Shown here: positions 7,393 through 14,533 of the stretch, piece after piece
Numbering within the stretch: the stretch's first letter is position 1
Layout of the letters: every line of letters begins with the position of its first letter
Origin: an uncultured Roseburia sp.
GTDB lineage: Bacteria > Bacillota > Clostridia > Lachnospirales > Lachnospiraceae
Length of the DNA stretch: 32,323 bases
Reading direction: 5' to 3'
Assembly: GCA_947246475.1 (NCBI GenBank)
Contig: CAMXSH010000029.1
Span: 1 to 32,323 of the forward strand
Translations under genes and position numbers: made by a program
Notes under the pieces: generated by a model
The model's database searches: none
Told to the model about the DNA's origin: nothing
What the model saw: only the letters and a program-made list of their open reading frames with translations

Positions 7393-8334
7393 ATGGCAGC
7401 GGTGATCGAAGTAGAAAATCTGGTAAAACGCTATAAAGAGCTGGTGGCGCTGGATCATTTTAATCTGACGATCCAGGAGGGGGAGATCTTCGGGCTGCTG
7501 GGGCCCAATGGTTCCGGAAAGACCACAGCGATCAGTTGTATTCTGTCCCTGCTCCGGTATGACAAAGGCAGGATCCACGTATTTGGAAAAGAGATGCGTC
7601 CAGATTCTTATGACAGTAAGAGGGATATCGGAGTGGTACTGCAGAACGTAGCCGTTTTTGATGAACTTACGGTATATGAAAATATAGACTATTTCTGCGG
7701 GCTTTATGTAAAGGACAAGGAGACGAGAAAACGGTATGTAGAAGAGGCGATTCAGTTTGTAGAACTGAATGAGTTCCGAAAGTTTTATCCGAAAAAACTT
7801 TCCGGCGGTCTGCTGAGAAGGCTGAACATTGCCTGCGGCATAGCCCATAAGCCCAGGCTGATATTTTTTGATGAGCCCACGGTAGCGGTGGATCCCCAGA
7901 GCCGGAATAAGATACTTGAAGGAATTATAGAACTGAATAAAAACGGGGCGACTATCGTATATACCTCCCACTATATGGAAGAGGTGGAGCAGATCTGCAG
8001 CCGGATTGCCATTATGGATAAGGGGCAGAATGTAGCCATTGGGACCAAAGAGGAATTGAAAAAAATGATCAAAAATACGGAGACCATCACAGTGGAAGCC
8101 CCGGAGCTGGAAGAAGAAAAACTGGCTTGTTTCCGGGGGCTGGATCATGCCTATGAGGCTGTGCAGGAAAATGGACAGCTTCGTATCCGATTCAGTGGCG
8201 GCAGGGAGAATCTGATCCATGTACTTGAACTGCTCCATGCAGACGAAATTCAATTTGGCAGGGTATTTACGGAACTGCCCACATTAAACGACGTATTTCT
8301 AGAGATCACAGGAAAAGAACTGAGGGATCAGTAG
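7393..8334 (+). CDS. ABC transporter ATP-binding protein (LnrL-like)
   Basis: A 313-residue ATPase of the ABC-2 exporter/drug-resistance class. It has Walker A GPNGSGKTT (37-45), Q-loop Q84, signature LSGGL (136-140), Walker B LIFFDEP (D160, E161), D-loop AVDPQS and H-loop H193. A C-terminal extension of about 100 residues is typical of exporter ATPases that serve separate permeases. The start ATG 7393 has AAGGAGGAG. It is first in an operon with two permeases. With the adjacent DesK/NarL two-component system, the layout matches LnrLMN/LnrJK (linearmycin resistance) of B. subtilis in order and approximate protein sizes. The substrate is unknown; a membrane-active compound is a reasonable inference. 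Confidence 0.93.
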   Translation: MAAVIEVENLVKRYKELVALDHFNLTIQEGEIFGLLGPNGSGKTTAISCILSLLRYDKGRIHVFGKEMRPDSYDSKRDIGVVLQNVAVFDELTVYENIDYFCGLYVKDKETRKRYVEEAIQFVELNEFRKFYPKKLSGGLLRRLNIACGIAHKPRLIFFDEPTVAVDPQSRNKILEGIIELNKNGATIVYTSHYMEEVEQICSRIAIMDKGQNVAIGTKEELKKMIKNTETITVEAPELEEEKLACFRGLDHAYEAVQENGQLRIRFSGGRENLIHVLELLHADEIQFGRVFTELPTLNDVFLEITGKELRDQ

Positions 8335-8347
8335 GAAGGAGTACAGA

Positions 8348-9481
8348 ATGTTTCGACATGTATTAAAATATGGGTTACTGTCTCTTCTGCGGACGAAAGA
8401 GATCGTATTCTGGACACTGGCATTTCCCTTTGCCCTCACCACGTTTATGTACTTTGCTTTCGGTAGTCTGTTTGAGACGACCGAGCAGTTTCATGTCATT
8501 CCGGTGGCAGTAGTGCAGGAGGGTGACAATAAAGTTTTTTCACAAATGCTTCAGATGGTTTCGGGAGATGGAGAGGACCAGCTGCTGGAGATACACGAAG
8601 CCGCCATGGAAAAGGCAGAGGAAATGCTGCTGGCAGGAGAGGTAAAAGGAATTCTGACGGTGGGGGAAAAACCTGCTCTGCAGGTGGCGGAGTCCGGCAT
8701 GGACCAGACATTGCTGCAGATGATACTGGATCAGTTTGTACAGTATCAGAAAACGATATCAGATGTGGTGCAGATTCATCCGGAAAAGATCATGCAGGCG
8801 GTAGCTGCTCTTACATCCCAGGCAGAATATGTGGAGGAGAAGAGTTCCACAGAGAGTAAGCAGGATAATGTTATGAACTATTTTTATGCAGTACTGGCGA
8901 TGGTATGTCTGTTTGCCAGCTTTGCAGGCTGTGACCGGATCCTGAAGATTCAGGCAGATGTCTCGGCATTGGGACAGCGCAGGAATATGATACCGGTGCA
9001 CAAGTTAAAAAGCATTCTGGCAGATTTTGCGGCCTGTGAGATTGTACAGTACAGTATCGTAATTTTGCTGCTGGTATACATGAAGTTTGTGCTGCGTCTG
9101 GAACTGGGAGATGATCTGCCCCAGATCCTGGTCCTTCTCTTTCTCGGCACCAGTTATGGCATCCTGATAGGAATATTTGTGGGATCCCTTCCCCGGCTGG
9201 GCGAGGGGGCAAAGATGGGGGTGCTGGTGAGCGTCAGCCTTGCCCTCAGCGCTATGAGTGATCTGATGATATCTGGTATAAAAAACAGCATCGAGCATCA
9301 TGTGCCGCTTGTAAACGACATCAACCCGGCAGCTTTGATCACAGATTCTTTTTATGCGTTGAACATCTATGGAACCAATGAGCGCTTTTGGGGTAATATG
9401 CTCTGCCTGGGGGCGGGGGCTGTGGTATTGACTCTGGCAAGCTATTTTATGGTAAGGAGGAGCCGGTATGCAAGTTTATAA
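8348..9481 (+). CDS. ABC-2 type permease (LnrM/N-like), first subunit
   Basis: A 377-residue permease that starts 13 bases after the ATPase stop with GGAAGGAG. It has one N-terminal transmembrane helix (~20-42), an outer loop of about 140 residues and five more helices (~190-370), the usual ABC-2 export permease layout. The C-terminus overlaps the next permease by 14 bases. The two permeases probably form a heterodimer energised by the ATPase at 7393. No motif gives a substrate. Confidence 0.88.
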   Translation: MFRHVLKYGLLSLLRTKEIVFWTLAFPFALTTFMYFAFGSLFETTEQFHVIPVAVVQEGDNKVFSQMLQMVSGDGEDQLLEIHEAAMEKAEEMLLAGEVKGILTVGEKPALQVAESGMDQTLLQMILDQFVQYQKTISDVVQIHPEKIMQAVAALTSQAEYVEEKSSTESKQDNVMNYFYAVLAMVCLFASFAGCDRILKIQADVSALGQRRNMIPVHKLKSILADFAACEIVQYSIVILLLVYMKFVLRLELGDDLPQILVLLFLGTSYGILIGIFVGSLPRLGEGAKMGVLVSVSLALSAMSDLMISGIKNSIEHHVPLVNDINPAALITDSFYALNIYGTNERFWGNMLCLGAGAVVLTLASYFMVRRSRYASL

Positions 9482-10634
9482 GGTTTTCTTTCGTATATTA
9501 AATAAACAAAAGATTCAGATCCTTATGTATCTCATAATTTTCTTTAGCATTTCGGTGGCTATGTCCTATCAGGGAGAAGATACCCATAAGGGGATGTTTA
9601 AAGCACATTCCCACAAGCTTGTGATCTTTGACGAAGACGGATCGGAACTGAGCCAGGGCATGGCGGCATATCTGAGAGAGGGAAATGAAGAAATAGAGAT
9701 AGAGGATGACAAAGAGACGATCCAGGATGAACTCTATAACCGAAATATTAATTGTGTGATCCGGATCCCAAAAGGCTATGGGAGTTCACTGGAAGAAGGT
9801 GGAAAGATAGTTCGTCCGGAGGTGCTCAGCATACCCGGAACCATCTATGCGGAGACCTTTAAAAATATGACAGGCAAATACAGCTCTATTGCCAAAGCGT
9901 ATCAGACAGCAGGTCTGGAACCAGGGCAGATTGCGGAAAAGACAGCGGAGGCCTGCCGGGAAAAAGTCCCTGTAACGCTGGCAGAGGGAGGCAGGGAGAG
10001 CAGCCATCAGGCACTATATTATTTCTTTGCCTATTTTCCTTATATTTTTATTTCGATCTCTGTTGTGGGTATCGGTCCGATCCTGGTGGTATTCCACAAA
10101 AAAGAGGTCAGGGAGCGGAATCTGTGTTCCTGTTATCCGTTGCAGCGGACCAATTATGAGCTTTATGGGGGCATGGTCACAACAGAGATCGGTTTCTGCC
10201 TCTGTTATTTTCTGATGGCGTTTGCGGCTATGAAAGAACGGAGCCAGCTGTTTGGTTTTCAGGGGATGTTGTATTGTCTCAATGTGTTCTGTTTTATGGT
10301 GGTGACTCTGGGCATCGTTTTTCTGGTAGGCCAGGTGGTTAGGAAAAGCTCTGTGCTGAACATGATCTCTAATGTCATCGCCCTTGGTATGAGTTTTCTG
10401 TGCGGGGTATTTGTACCGCTGGAATTTCTGGGGGATGGCATCATAAAGGCAGCACATTTTCTTCCTGCGTACTGGTACATCACATCAGCCAACTGGATTG
10501 ACCGCTATGTTCCCGGACAGGAGATGGGAGAGCTCTGGCGGGGCATGGGGATCCAGCTGCTGTTTGGTGCGGCGCTGGCAGCTGTCGGACTGGCGTATTC
10601 CAAAGCAAAGGTGGCAGCTGGACAGAGAGAGTAA
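9468..10634 (+). CDS. ABC-2 type permease (LnrM/N-like), second subunit
   Basis: A 388-residue permease whose start ATG 9468 lies inside the previous gene and follows AAGGAGGAG. Topology repeats that of its partner: one helix near residues 18-32, an outer domain to ~180, and then five helices (FFAYFPYIFISISVVGIGPI, and so on). It ends the operon. A weak ATGCC/GGCAT pairing and TTTTTT lie at ~10634-10672, but I do not call a terminator there. Confidence 0.88.
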   Translation: MQVYKVFFRILNKQKIQILMYLIIFFSISVAMSYQGEDTHKGMFKAHSHKLVIFDEDGSELSQGMAAYLREGNEEIEIEDDKETIQDELYNRNINCVIRIPKGYGSSLEEGGKIVRPEVLSIPGTIYAETFKNMTGKYSSIAKAYQTAGLEPGQIAEKTAEACREKVPVTLAEGGRESSHQALYYFFAYFPYIFISISVVGIGPILVVFHKKEVRERNLCSCYPLQRTNYELYGGMVTTEIGFCLCYFLMAFAAMKERSQLFGFQGMLYCLNVFCFMVVTLGIVFLVGQVVRKSSVLNMISNVIALGMSFLCGVFVPLEFLGDGIIKAAHFLPAYWYITSANWIDRYVPGQEMGELWRGMGIQLLFGAALAAVGLAYSKAKVAAGQRE

Positions 10635-10707
10635 TGCCTGTCTGGGAGGAATATGGGGCATACTTTTTTCATAGAATTATAAAAAGAAGGAAAAAGGAAT
10701 TCTTTCT

Positions 10708-11325
10708 ATGCTGAACAAACTCTGGGGTATTATGCTGCTGGCGGGAATCATCGTGGCAGCTTTTACAGGAAAAATCGGAGAGGCGGGAACCGCCGCCATC
10801 GACTCATCCAAGGAGGCGGTGACACTCTGTATCGCTATGCTGGGAGTTATGTCCATGTGGACAGGTATCATGAATGTAGCAAAAAAGGCAGGTCTGATCG
10901 ACGCCATGACGAGGGCGCTCCGGCCTGCCCTTCGTTTTTTATTTCCGGGGGTTCCAGAGGGACACCGGGCAAACGAGTACATCGCCTCCAATATAATTGC
11001 TAATATGCTTGGGCTGGGGTGGGCGGCGACGCCCTACGGTCTCAAGGCAATGGAGGAGATGAAGGAATTGAACCAGGGCAGCCATATCGCCAGCCCGGAT
11101 ATGTGCACCTTTCTCATCATCAATATCTCATCACTGCAGCTCATACCAGTAAATATTATAGCATACCGCAGTGAGTACGGTTCGGTGTCACCGACTTCTA
11201 TTATTGGAATGGGGCTGGTGGCGACGCTGGTTTCCACGGCGGCAGGAGTAATCTTTTCTGTGGCGGCGAGAAAGATTTTTTCAGCAGGGGATGGAAGGTC
11301 TGACAGGAAGGACGGTGGGGCATGA
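10708..11325 (+). CDS. spmA: Spore maturation protein A
   Basis: A 205-residue polytopic membrane protein of the nucleoside-recognition (Gate) family. It shows the SpmA signatures SMWTGIMNVAKKAGLID, RPALRFLFPGVPEGHRANEY, SNIIANMLGLGWAATPYGLKAM (split here for length) and a final pair of helices. SpmA and SpmB are needed for full spore-core dehydration and heat resistance in B. subtilis; the transported species is not known. B. subtilis SpmA is about 196 residues. The stop overlaps the spmB start by four bases (ATGA). The ribosome site is an AAAGGA roughly ten bases from ATG 10708. No convincing sporulation sigma promoter was identified in the 73-base gap upstream. Confidence 0.92.
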   Translation: MLNKLWGIMLLAGIIVAAFTGKIGEAGTAAIDSSKEAVTLCIAMLGVMSMWTGIMNVAKKAGLIDAMTRALRPALRFLFPGVPEGHRANEYIASNIIANMLGLGWAATPYGLKAMEEMKELNQGSHIASPDMCTFLIINISSLQLIPVNIIAYRSEYGSVSPTSIIGMGLVATLVSTAAGVIFSVAARKIFSAGDGRSDRKDGGA

Positions 11326-11837
11326 GGTTTTTATATTATCTCTCAGACAGCATGATACCATTTGTTCTGGTTTTGGTGGCGGGATACGGACTGCTTCAGA
11401 AAGTGGATATATTTGATGCATTTATTGAGGGGGCTGTGGATGGATTTAAAACAGTATACAAGATACTGCCGACCCTGATCGGCCTTATGATCGCCATCGG
11501 AGTACTCCGTCAGTCCGGCAGTCTGGATTATCTGGCGGGGGTGCTGGCGCCAGTGACTTCCTGGGTTGGCTTTCCCTCCGAGCTGGTGCCTCTGGTCACT
11601 GTAAAAATGTTTTCTTCTTCCGCTGCCACCAGTCTTCTGCTGGACGTCTACAAGCAGTTTGGACCAGACAGCAGTCTGGGAACACTTGCATCGGTGCTGA
11701 TGAGCTGCTCAGAGACCATTTTTTATACCATGAGTGTCTACTTCATGACTGCCAGGGTAACCAGGACGAGATACACCCTGGCGGGGGCGCTGTCTGCTAC
11801 CCTGGCAGGGATCATTGCATCGGTGCTATTGGTATAA
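11322..11837 (+). CDS. spmB: Spore maturation protein B
   Basis: A 171-residue Gate-family membrane protein with typical SpmB stretches: GAVDGFKTVYKILPTLIGLM, GVLAPVTSWVGFPSELVPLV, FSSSAATSLLLD, FGPDSSLGTLASVLMSCSET and FYTMSVYF. It overlaps spmA by four bases and is therefore translationally coupled. It works with SpmA in late spore maturation. Length is close to the family norm (~178). An inverted repeat (11850-11891) follows and may end the transcript. Confidence 0.93.
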   Translation: MRFLYYLSDSMIPFVLVLVAGYGLLQKVDIFDAFIEGAVDGFKTVYKILPTLIGLMIAIGVLRQSGSLDYLAGVLAPVTSWVGFPSELVPLVTVKMFSSSAATSLLLDVYKQFGPDSSLGTLASVLMSCSETIFYTMSVYFMTARVTRTRYTLAGALSATLAGIIASVLLV

Positions 11838-11849
11838 TTATTTGAGAAT

Positions 11850-11891
11850 AACGGATACATTATCCATAGATTTGAGGACAATGTATCCGTT
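11850..11891. repeat. 12-bp inverted repeat after spmB (possible bidirectional terminator)
   Basis: AACGGATACATT (11850-11861) and AATGTATCCGTT (11880-11891) are perfect inverted repeats. A further TCC/GGA pairing after one mismatch lengthens the stem to about 15 pairs around a 10-base loop. The T-run after it is poor (TAAAATTATTT). The stem sequence recurs in the terminator at 13648-13693. Confidence 0.65.
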
Positions 11892-11904
11892 AAAATTATT
11901 TCCT

Positions 11905-11933
11905 TTGGTTGTTATCATAGAATCTAATAATAG
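11905..11933 (+). promoter_or_regulatory. Weak candidate promoter of the XRE gene
   Basis: TTGGTT (11905-11910), 17 bases, TAATAG (11928-11933), some 38 bases upstream of the ATG at 11971. The -10 is imperfect. Confidence 0.3.
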
Positions 11934-11970
11934 TAATTTCAATTCGATGATAGAAAGCAAGGGAAAAATT

Positions 11971-12360
11971 ATGGTAAAATCAGATAAAAGGAAAGAGAAA
12001 AAGCAAAAGAATCCGTGTAATTGCGGCGTAGGAAAAAGGCTGAAGGCGATGCGGACCAGAAATGGACATACAGTACGCTACATCGCTGGGATTTTAAATC
12101 TTGAAGAGGACAGTTACCGCCGTATCGAGTATGGTATCAATTCATTGTCAGCAGACAAGGCAAATATACTGCACAAAAAATTAGGCTATGATCTGAACTA
12201 TATTATTGGCGGGACAAGCATGTCTGTGGAACAGGAATATGCGGCAGCCAGTGACAGCCGCGTGATCCAAATGCTTTCAGAGGTCATCCAACAGCTGGAT
12301 GCCATAGAGAAAAAGTTAGAGGGGACGTGCAGGGGAGACTGTGGGAATAAAAATTTTTGA
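11971..12360 (+). CDS. Small XRE-type helix-turn-helix regulator with Cys-rich ends
   Basis: Taken from ATG 11971 (AAGGGA seven to ten bases upstream), giving 129 residues. The frame is open back to 11815 inside spmB, but that longer version would translate through the inverted repeat and lacks a ribosome site. Residues ~18-70 form an XRE-like helix-turn-helix (GKRLKAMRTRNGHTVRYIAG, then SYRRIEYGINSLSADKANIL, then DLNYIIGG). A C-terminal helix follows. Unusually it begins with a CNC cluster (KNPCNCG) and ends with CRGDCG, so metal binding or redox sensing is possible but unproven. It is clearly related to the XRE protein at 19245 (shared RIE.G...LS and D.NY..GG pattern). Target genes are unknown. 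Confidence 0.75.
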   Translation: MVKSDKRKEKKQKNPCNCGVGKRLKAMRTRNGHTVRYIAGILNLEEDSYRRIEYGINSLSADKANILHKKLGYDLNYIIGGTSMSVEQEYAAASDSRVIQMLSEVIQQLDAIEKKLEGTCRGDCGNKNF

Positions 12361-12376
12361 AAATCTATTTTGATGG

Positions 12377-12407
12377 TTGACTCTTCCCTTGGGGCTGCCT
12401 TTATGAT
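12377..12407 (+). promoter_or_regulatory. MerR-type promoter/operator (19-bp spacer)
   Basis: TTGACT (12377-12382), a 19-base spacer, then TATGAT (12402-12407). A 19-base spacer with CCC-TT-GGG at its centre is the classical arrangement of promoters activated by MerR-family regulators, which twist the DNA to realign the elements. The outer arms are not well matched. It lies directly upstream of the MerR-methyltransferase gene, implying autoregulation. Confidence 0.7.
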
Positions 12408-12456
12408 AAAAATGAACGTTCAGATACTATTATTATTTATCAAAAGGAGGCATATT

Positions 12457-13638
12457 ATGGACAAAATGACATCCGGCGAAATAGCCAAAAAAGCAGGTAT
12501 TTCACAGAAAGCAGTAAGAATTTATGATGAAAAGGGTCTTCTTAAGCCAGTGGATTATTCTGAAGGTAATTATAGGTTATACGATGAGCAGTCGCTTCTG
12601 ATCCTGGAGAAGATCATAGCATTGAAGCATGTTGGTTTCAGCCTTGAGCAGATCAAGGAGCATTTGGAACATGCGGAGAATGATAACGTTTTAGAAACTC
12701 TTCAGTTCCAGATCGAAATGATGGAAAGAAAACGATATGAGTTGGAAAAGGCAGTCAAATGTATGAAAGCTGTGATTGCAAGGAGCAATGGTCAGCCGGA
12801 TTGGGATGATGTGGCTGAGATCATTCAGAAAATGGAGAAAGACCAGTCATCCGATGAGGGACATTTTCATGCGCTGAAACATAATGCAGACGGGCTGGAC
12901 TGGTATGTGAAACTATATCATTCACTGGAAATAAAGGAAGGGGAGACCGTTCTGGATCTGGGGTGTGGCTTTGGGAAACTGTGGAGACATAGCTGGAAAC
13001 AAATACCGAAGAATGTGAGCATAGATGGTTATGATCTGCGTGGCAGCTGGGCAGATGATCTTGAAAAGTTCATTGATGAGAACAGAGGGACCCTTGCAGA
13101 TGGTACAGGAGCAGTGTTGCACTGGGGAGATGTGGAACAGGAACCCACATGGAAAGAGATTGAAGAAAATATGCCCTATTCCATGGTAGTGGCTCATTAC
13201 CTGCTGAATACCCTGAAGGATGTGGAAGGATTTGTTTCCCAGGTTTCCAGGGTGCTTAAATCTGGCGGTATGTTCTCAGTAAATTATTTTGGAATGACTG
13301 GGGAGCAGGCATTCTGGCAACAGGTATTTGATGAAGCAGGTCTGGATCAGACTTTCGTGAGAGAATTAAATACAGACAAACAAAAACATCATGATGAATT
13401 TCAAGAGCTTTTGAATCAATATTTTGACCGCGTTGTTTATATTACAATCCCTTCCCCCATGGCTTATGATTCGGCGGAAGAGGTTTTTGAGAGGGCAGTG
13501 AACCACAATCAGCATGTTGAAAAATATCTGACGAAAAAAAAGGATCTGCTGCTGGGATATTTTGATGACATGTTAAATAAGAATGGCAGGATTGTTGTTA
13601 AGTCAGAAGGCGGCTTCTGGCATTGTTTTAAAGCTTAA
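12457..13638 (+). CDS. MerR-family regulator fused to a SAM-dependent methyltransferase
   Basis: Start ATG 12457 is set by AAAAGGAGG just upstream (393 residues); an upstream in-frame ATG has no ribosome site. Residues 1-70 are a MerR winged helix (TSGEIAKKAGISQKAVRIYD, then NYRLYDEQSL and KHVGFSLEQIKEHL). Residues ~75-108 are the dimerising coiled coil. Residues ~140-300 are a class I methyltransferase with motif I VLDLGCGFG (165-173) and the later strand GGMFSVNYFGM. The remaining C-terminal region ends GRIVVKSEGGFWHCF. The methyltransferase takes the place of the usual ligand-binding domain, so SAM, its product or a methylated toxin may be the signal. The gene is monocistronic, between the MerR promoter at 12377 and the terminator at 13648. 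Confidence 0.88.
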   Translation: MDKMTSGEIAKKAGISQKAVRIYDEKGLLKPVDYSEGNYRLYDEQSLLILEKIIALKHVGFSLEQIKEHLEHAENDNVLETLQFQIEMMERKRYELEKAVKCMKAVIARSNGQPDWDDVAEIIQKMEKDQSSDEGHFHALKHNADGLDWYVKLYHSLEIKEGETVLDLGCGFGKLWRHSWKQIPKNVSIDGYDLRGSWADDLEKFIDENRGTLADGTGAVLHWGDVEQEPTWKEIEENMPYSMVVAHYLLNTLKDVEGFVSQVSRVLKSGGMFSVNYFGMTGEQAFWQQVFDEAGLDQTFVRELNTDKQKHHDEFQELLNQYFDRVVYITIPSPMAYDSAEEVFERAVNHNQHVEKYLTKKKDLLLGYFDDMLNKNGRIVVKSEGGFWHCFKA

Positions 13639-13647
13639 TTTTTGATT

Positions 13648-13693
13648 ACGGATACATTATGCTTAAAAGAACGGATAATGTATCCGTTTTTTT
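13648..13693 (+). terminator. Intrinsic terminator of the MerR-methyltransferase gene
   Basis: ACGGATACATTAT (13648-13660) pairs perfectly with ATAATGTATCCGT (13675-13687), loop 14 bases, followed by TTTTTT. The right arm also folds on its own: ACGGATA-ATG-TATCCGT (13671-13687). The stem is nearly the same sequence as the inverted repeat at 11850-11891. Confidence 0.85.
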
Positions 13694-13751
13694 GCGCCTT
13701 ATCCTAAAGATATCAATAACGTTGTCGTATTATGTCACAAAAGCGAAAATA

Positions 13752-13780
13752 TTGTATTTTCTGGTAGTATCTGGTATAAT
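13752..13780 (+). promoter_or_regulatory. Promoter of agrA-agrC
   Basis: TTGTAT (13752-13757), a 17-base spacer and TATAAT (13775-13780) with TG at 13772-13773. A strong housekeeping-type promoter 34 bases before the agrA ATG. No paired LytTR sites are evident upstream, so agrAC is probably expressed constitutively. Confidence 0.65.
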
Positions 13781-13813
13781 GAAGGCAAATATTTTTGATC
13801 GTAGGAGGGCAAA

Positions 13814-14533
13814 ATGCGGGTAGCAATATGCGATGATGATCAGGGATGCTGTTCGCGGCTTGAAGGGTGGCTCAAGATTTATCGAAGAACGCAAAAAGTC
13901 AGAATAGAAATACATATATTTTATACGGTAGAGCTTCTTTTAAATGAGATAGAAGATGGGTCATGGTATGATGTTATTTTCCTGGACATAGAATTTCCGG
14001 AGGGCTCTGGTGTGGAGCTGGGACATTTTATCCGGGATAATATGAAAAATGAAGCGGTACAGATTATTTATATATCGGGAAAAACAAAGTACTGCCGATA
14101 CCTTTTCGCACTGGAACCATTGAATTTTCACCATAAGCCATTGCAGCGGGAGGCGATTTTTGCGGATCTGGATAAGGTTGTCAGGAGAAGCAGTGATGGC
14201 AAACAGGTGCTGAAATATAAAGAGGATGGTATCATCAAGTGGATTGCGCTGAGGGATGTCATGTATGTTAAGTCAGTGGATAAAATGCTGGAGGTAATGA
14301 CCACAGGCAATCAGAGAATCCGGATACGTGAGAACCTTCAGGATATTGGGGAAAAATATGCTGAATATTCCTTTTGCCAGTGCCATAAGTCTCATGTGGT
14401 GAACTTAAGTTATGTGGTCCGCTATCTGGATCACTGTTTGTTTATGGAAAATGGTGCGGAGATACCTGTGGGAAGACGGTATGTAGAAAAAATAAAAAGG
14501 GCATGGATGAATTATGATATGGAGGTGAAGTAA
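13814..14533 (+). CDS. agrA: LytTR-family response regulator (AgrA-like)
   Basis: A 239-residue response regulator. The receiver domain has DDD (7-9) and phospho-acceptor D58 (VIFLDIEFPEGSG). Residues ~135-237 are a LytTR DNA-binding domain (KWIALRDVMYVKSVDKMLEV, FCQCHKSHVVNLSYV, EIPVGRRYVEKIKRAW). This is the domain set of AgrA/VirR regulators, which bind pairs of 9-base direct repeats. The stop TAA is directly followed by the ATG of the kinase gene. In place of the usual invariant switch Lys-Pro (KP) it has FHHKPLQ, with K113 and P114 present. The gene symbol rests on its place in a complete agr locus with agrD and agrB. ATG 13814 has GTAGGAGGG. Confidence 0.9.
   Translation: MRVAICDDDQGCCSRLEGWLKIYRRTQKVRIEIHIFYTVELLLNEIEDGSWYDVIFLDIEFPEGSGVELGHFIRDNMKNEAVQIIYISGKTKYCRYLFALEPLNFHHKPLQREAIFADLDKVVRRSSDGKQVLKYKEDGIIKWIALRDVMYVKSVDKMLEVMTTGNQRIRIRENLQDIGEKYAEYSFCQCHKSHVVNLSYVVRYLDHCLFMENGAEIPVGRRYVEKIKRAWMNYDMEVK

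Noticed and set aside
7363-8253. A 296-codon minus-strand frame covering the ABC ATPase gene.
   Set aside because: It is the antisense shadow of an ATPase with all ABC motifs intact, has no domain and would start in coding sequence.
10635-10672. Possible terminator after the second ABC permease.
   Set aside because: ATGCC/GGCAT pairs over only five bases around an 18-base loop; too weak to call despite the following TTTTTT.
11815-11970. Long upstream extension of the XRE gene at 11971.
   Set aside because: It would start inside spmB and translate the inverted repeat, whereas ATG 11971 has a ribosome site and starts just before the conserved domain.
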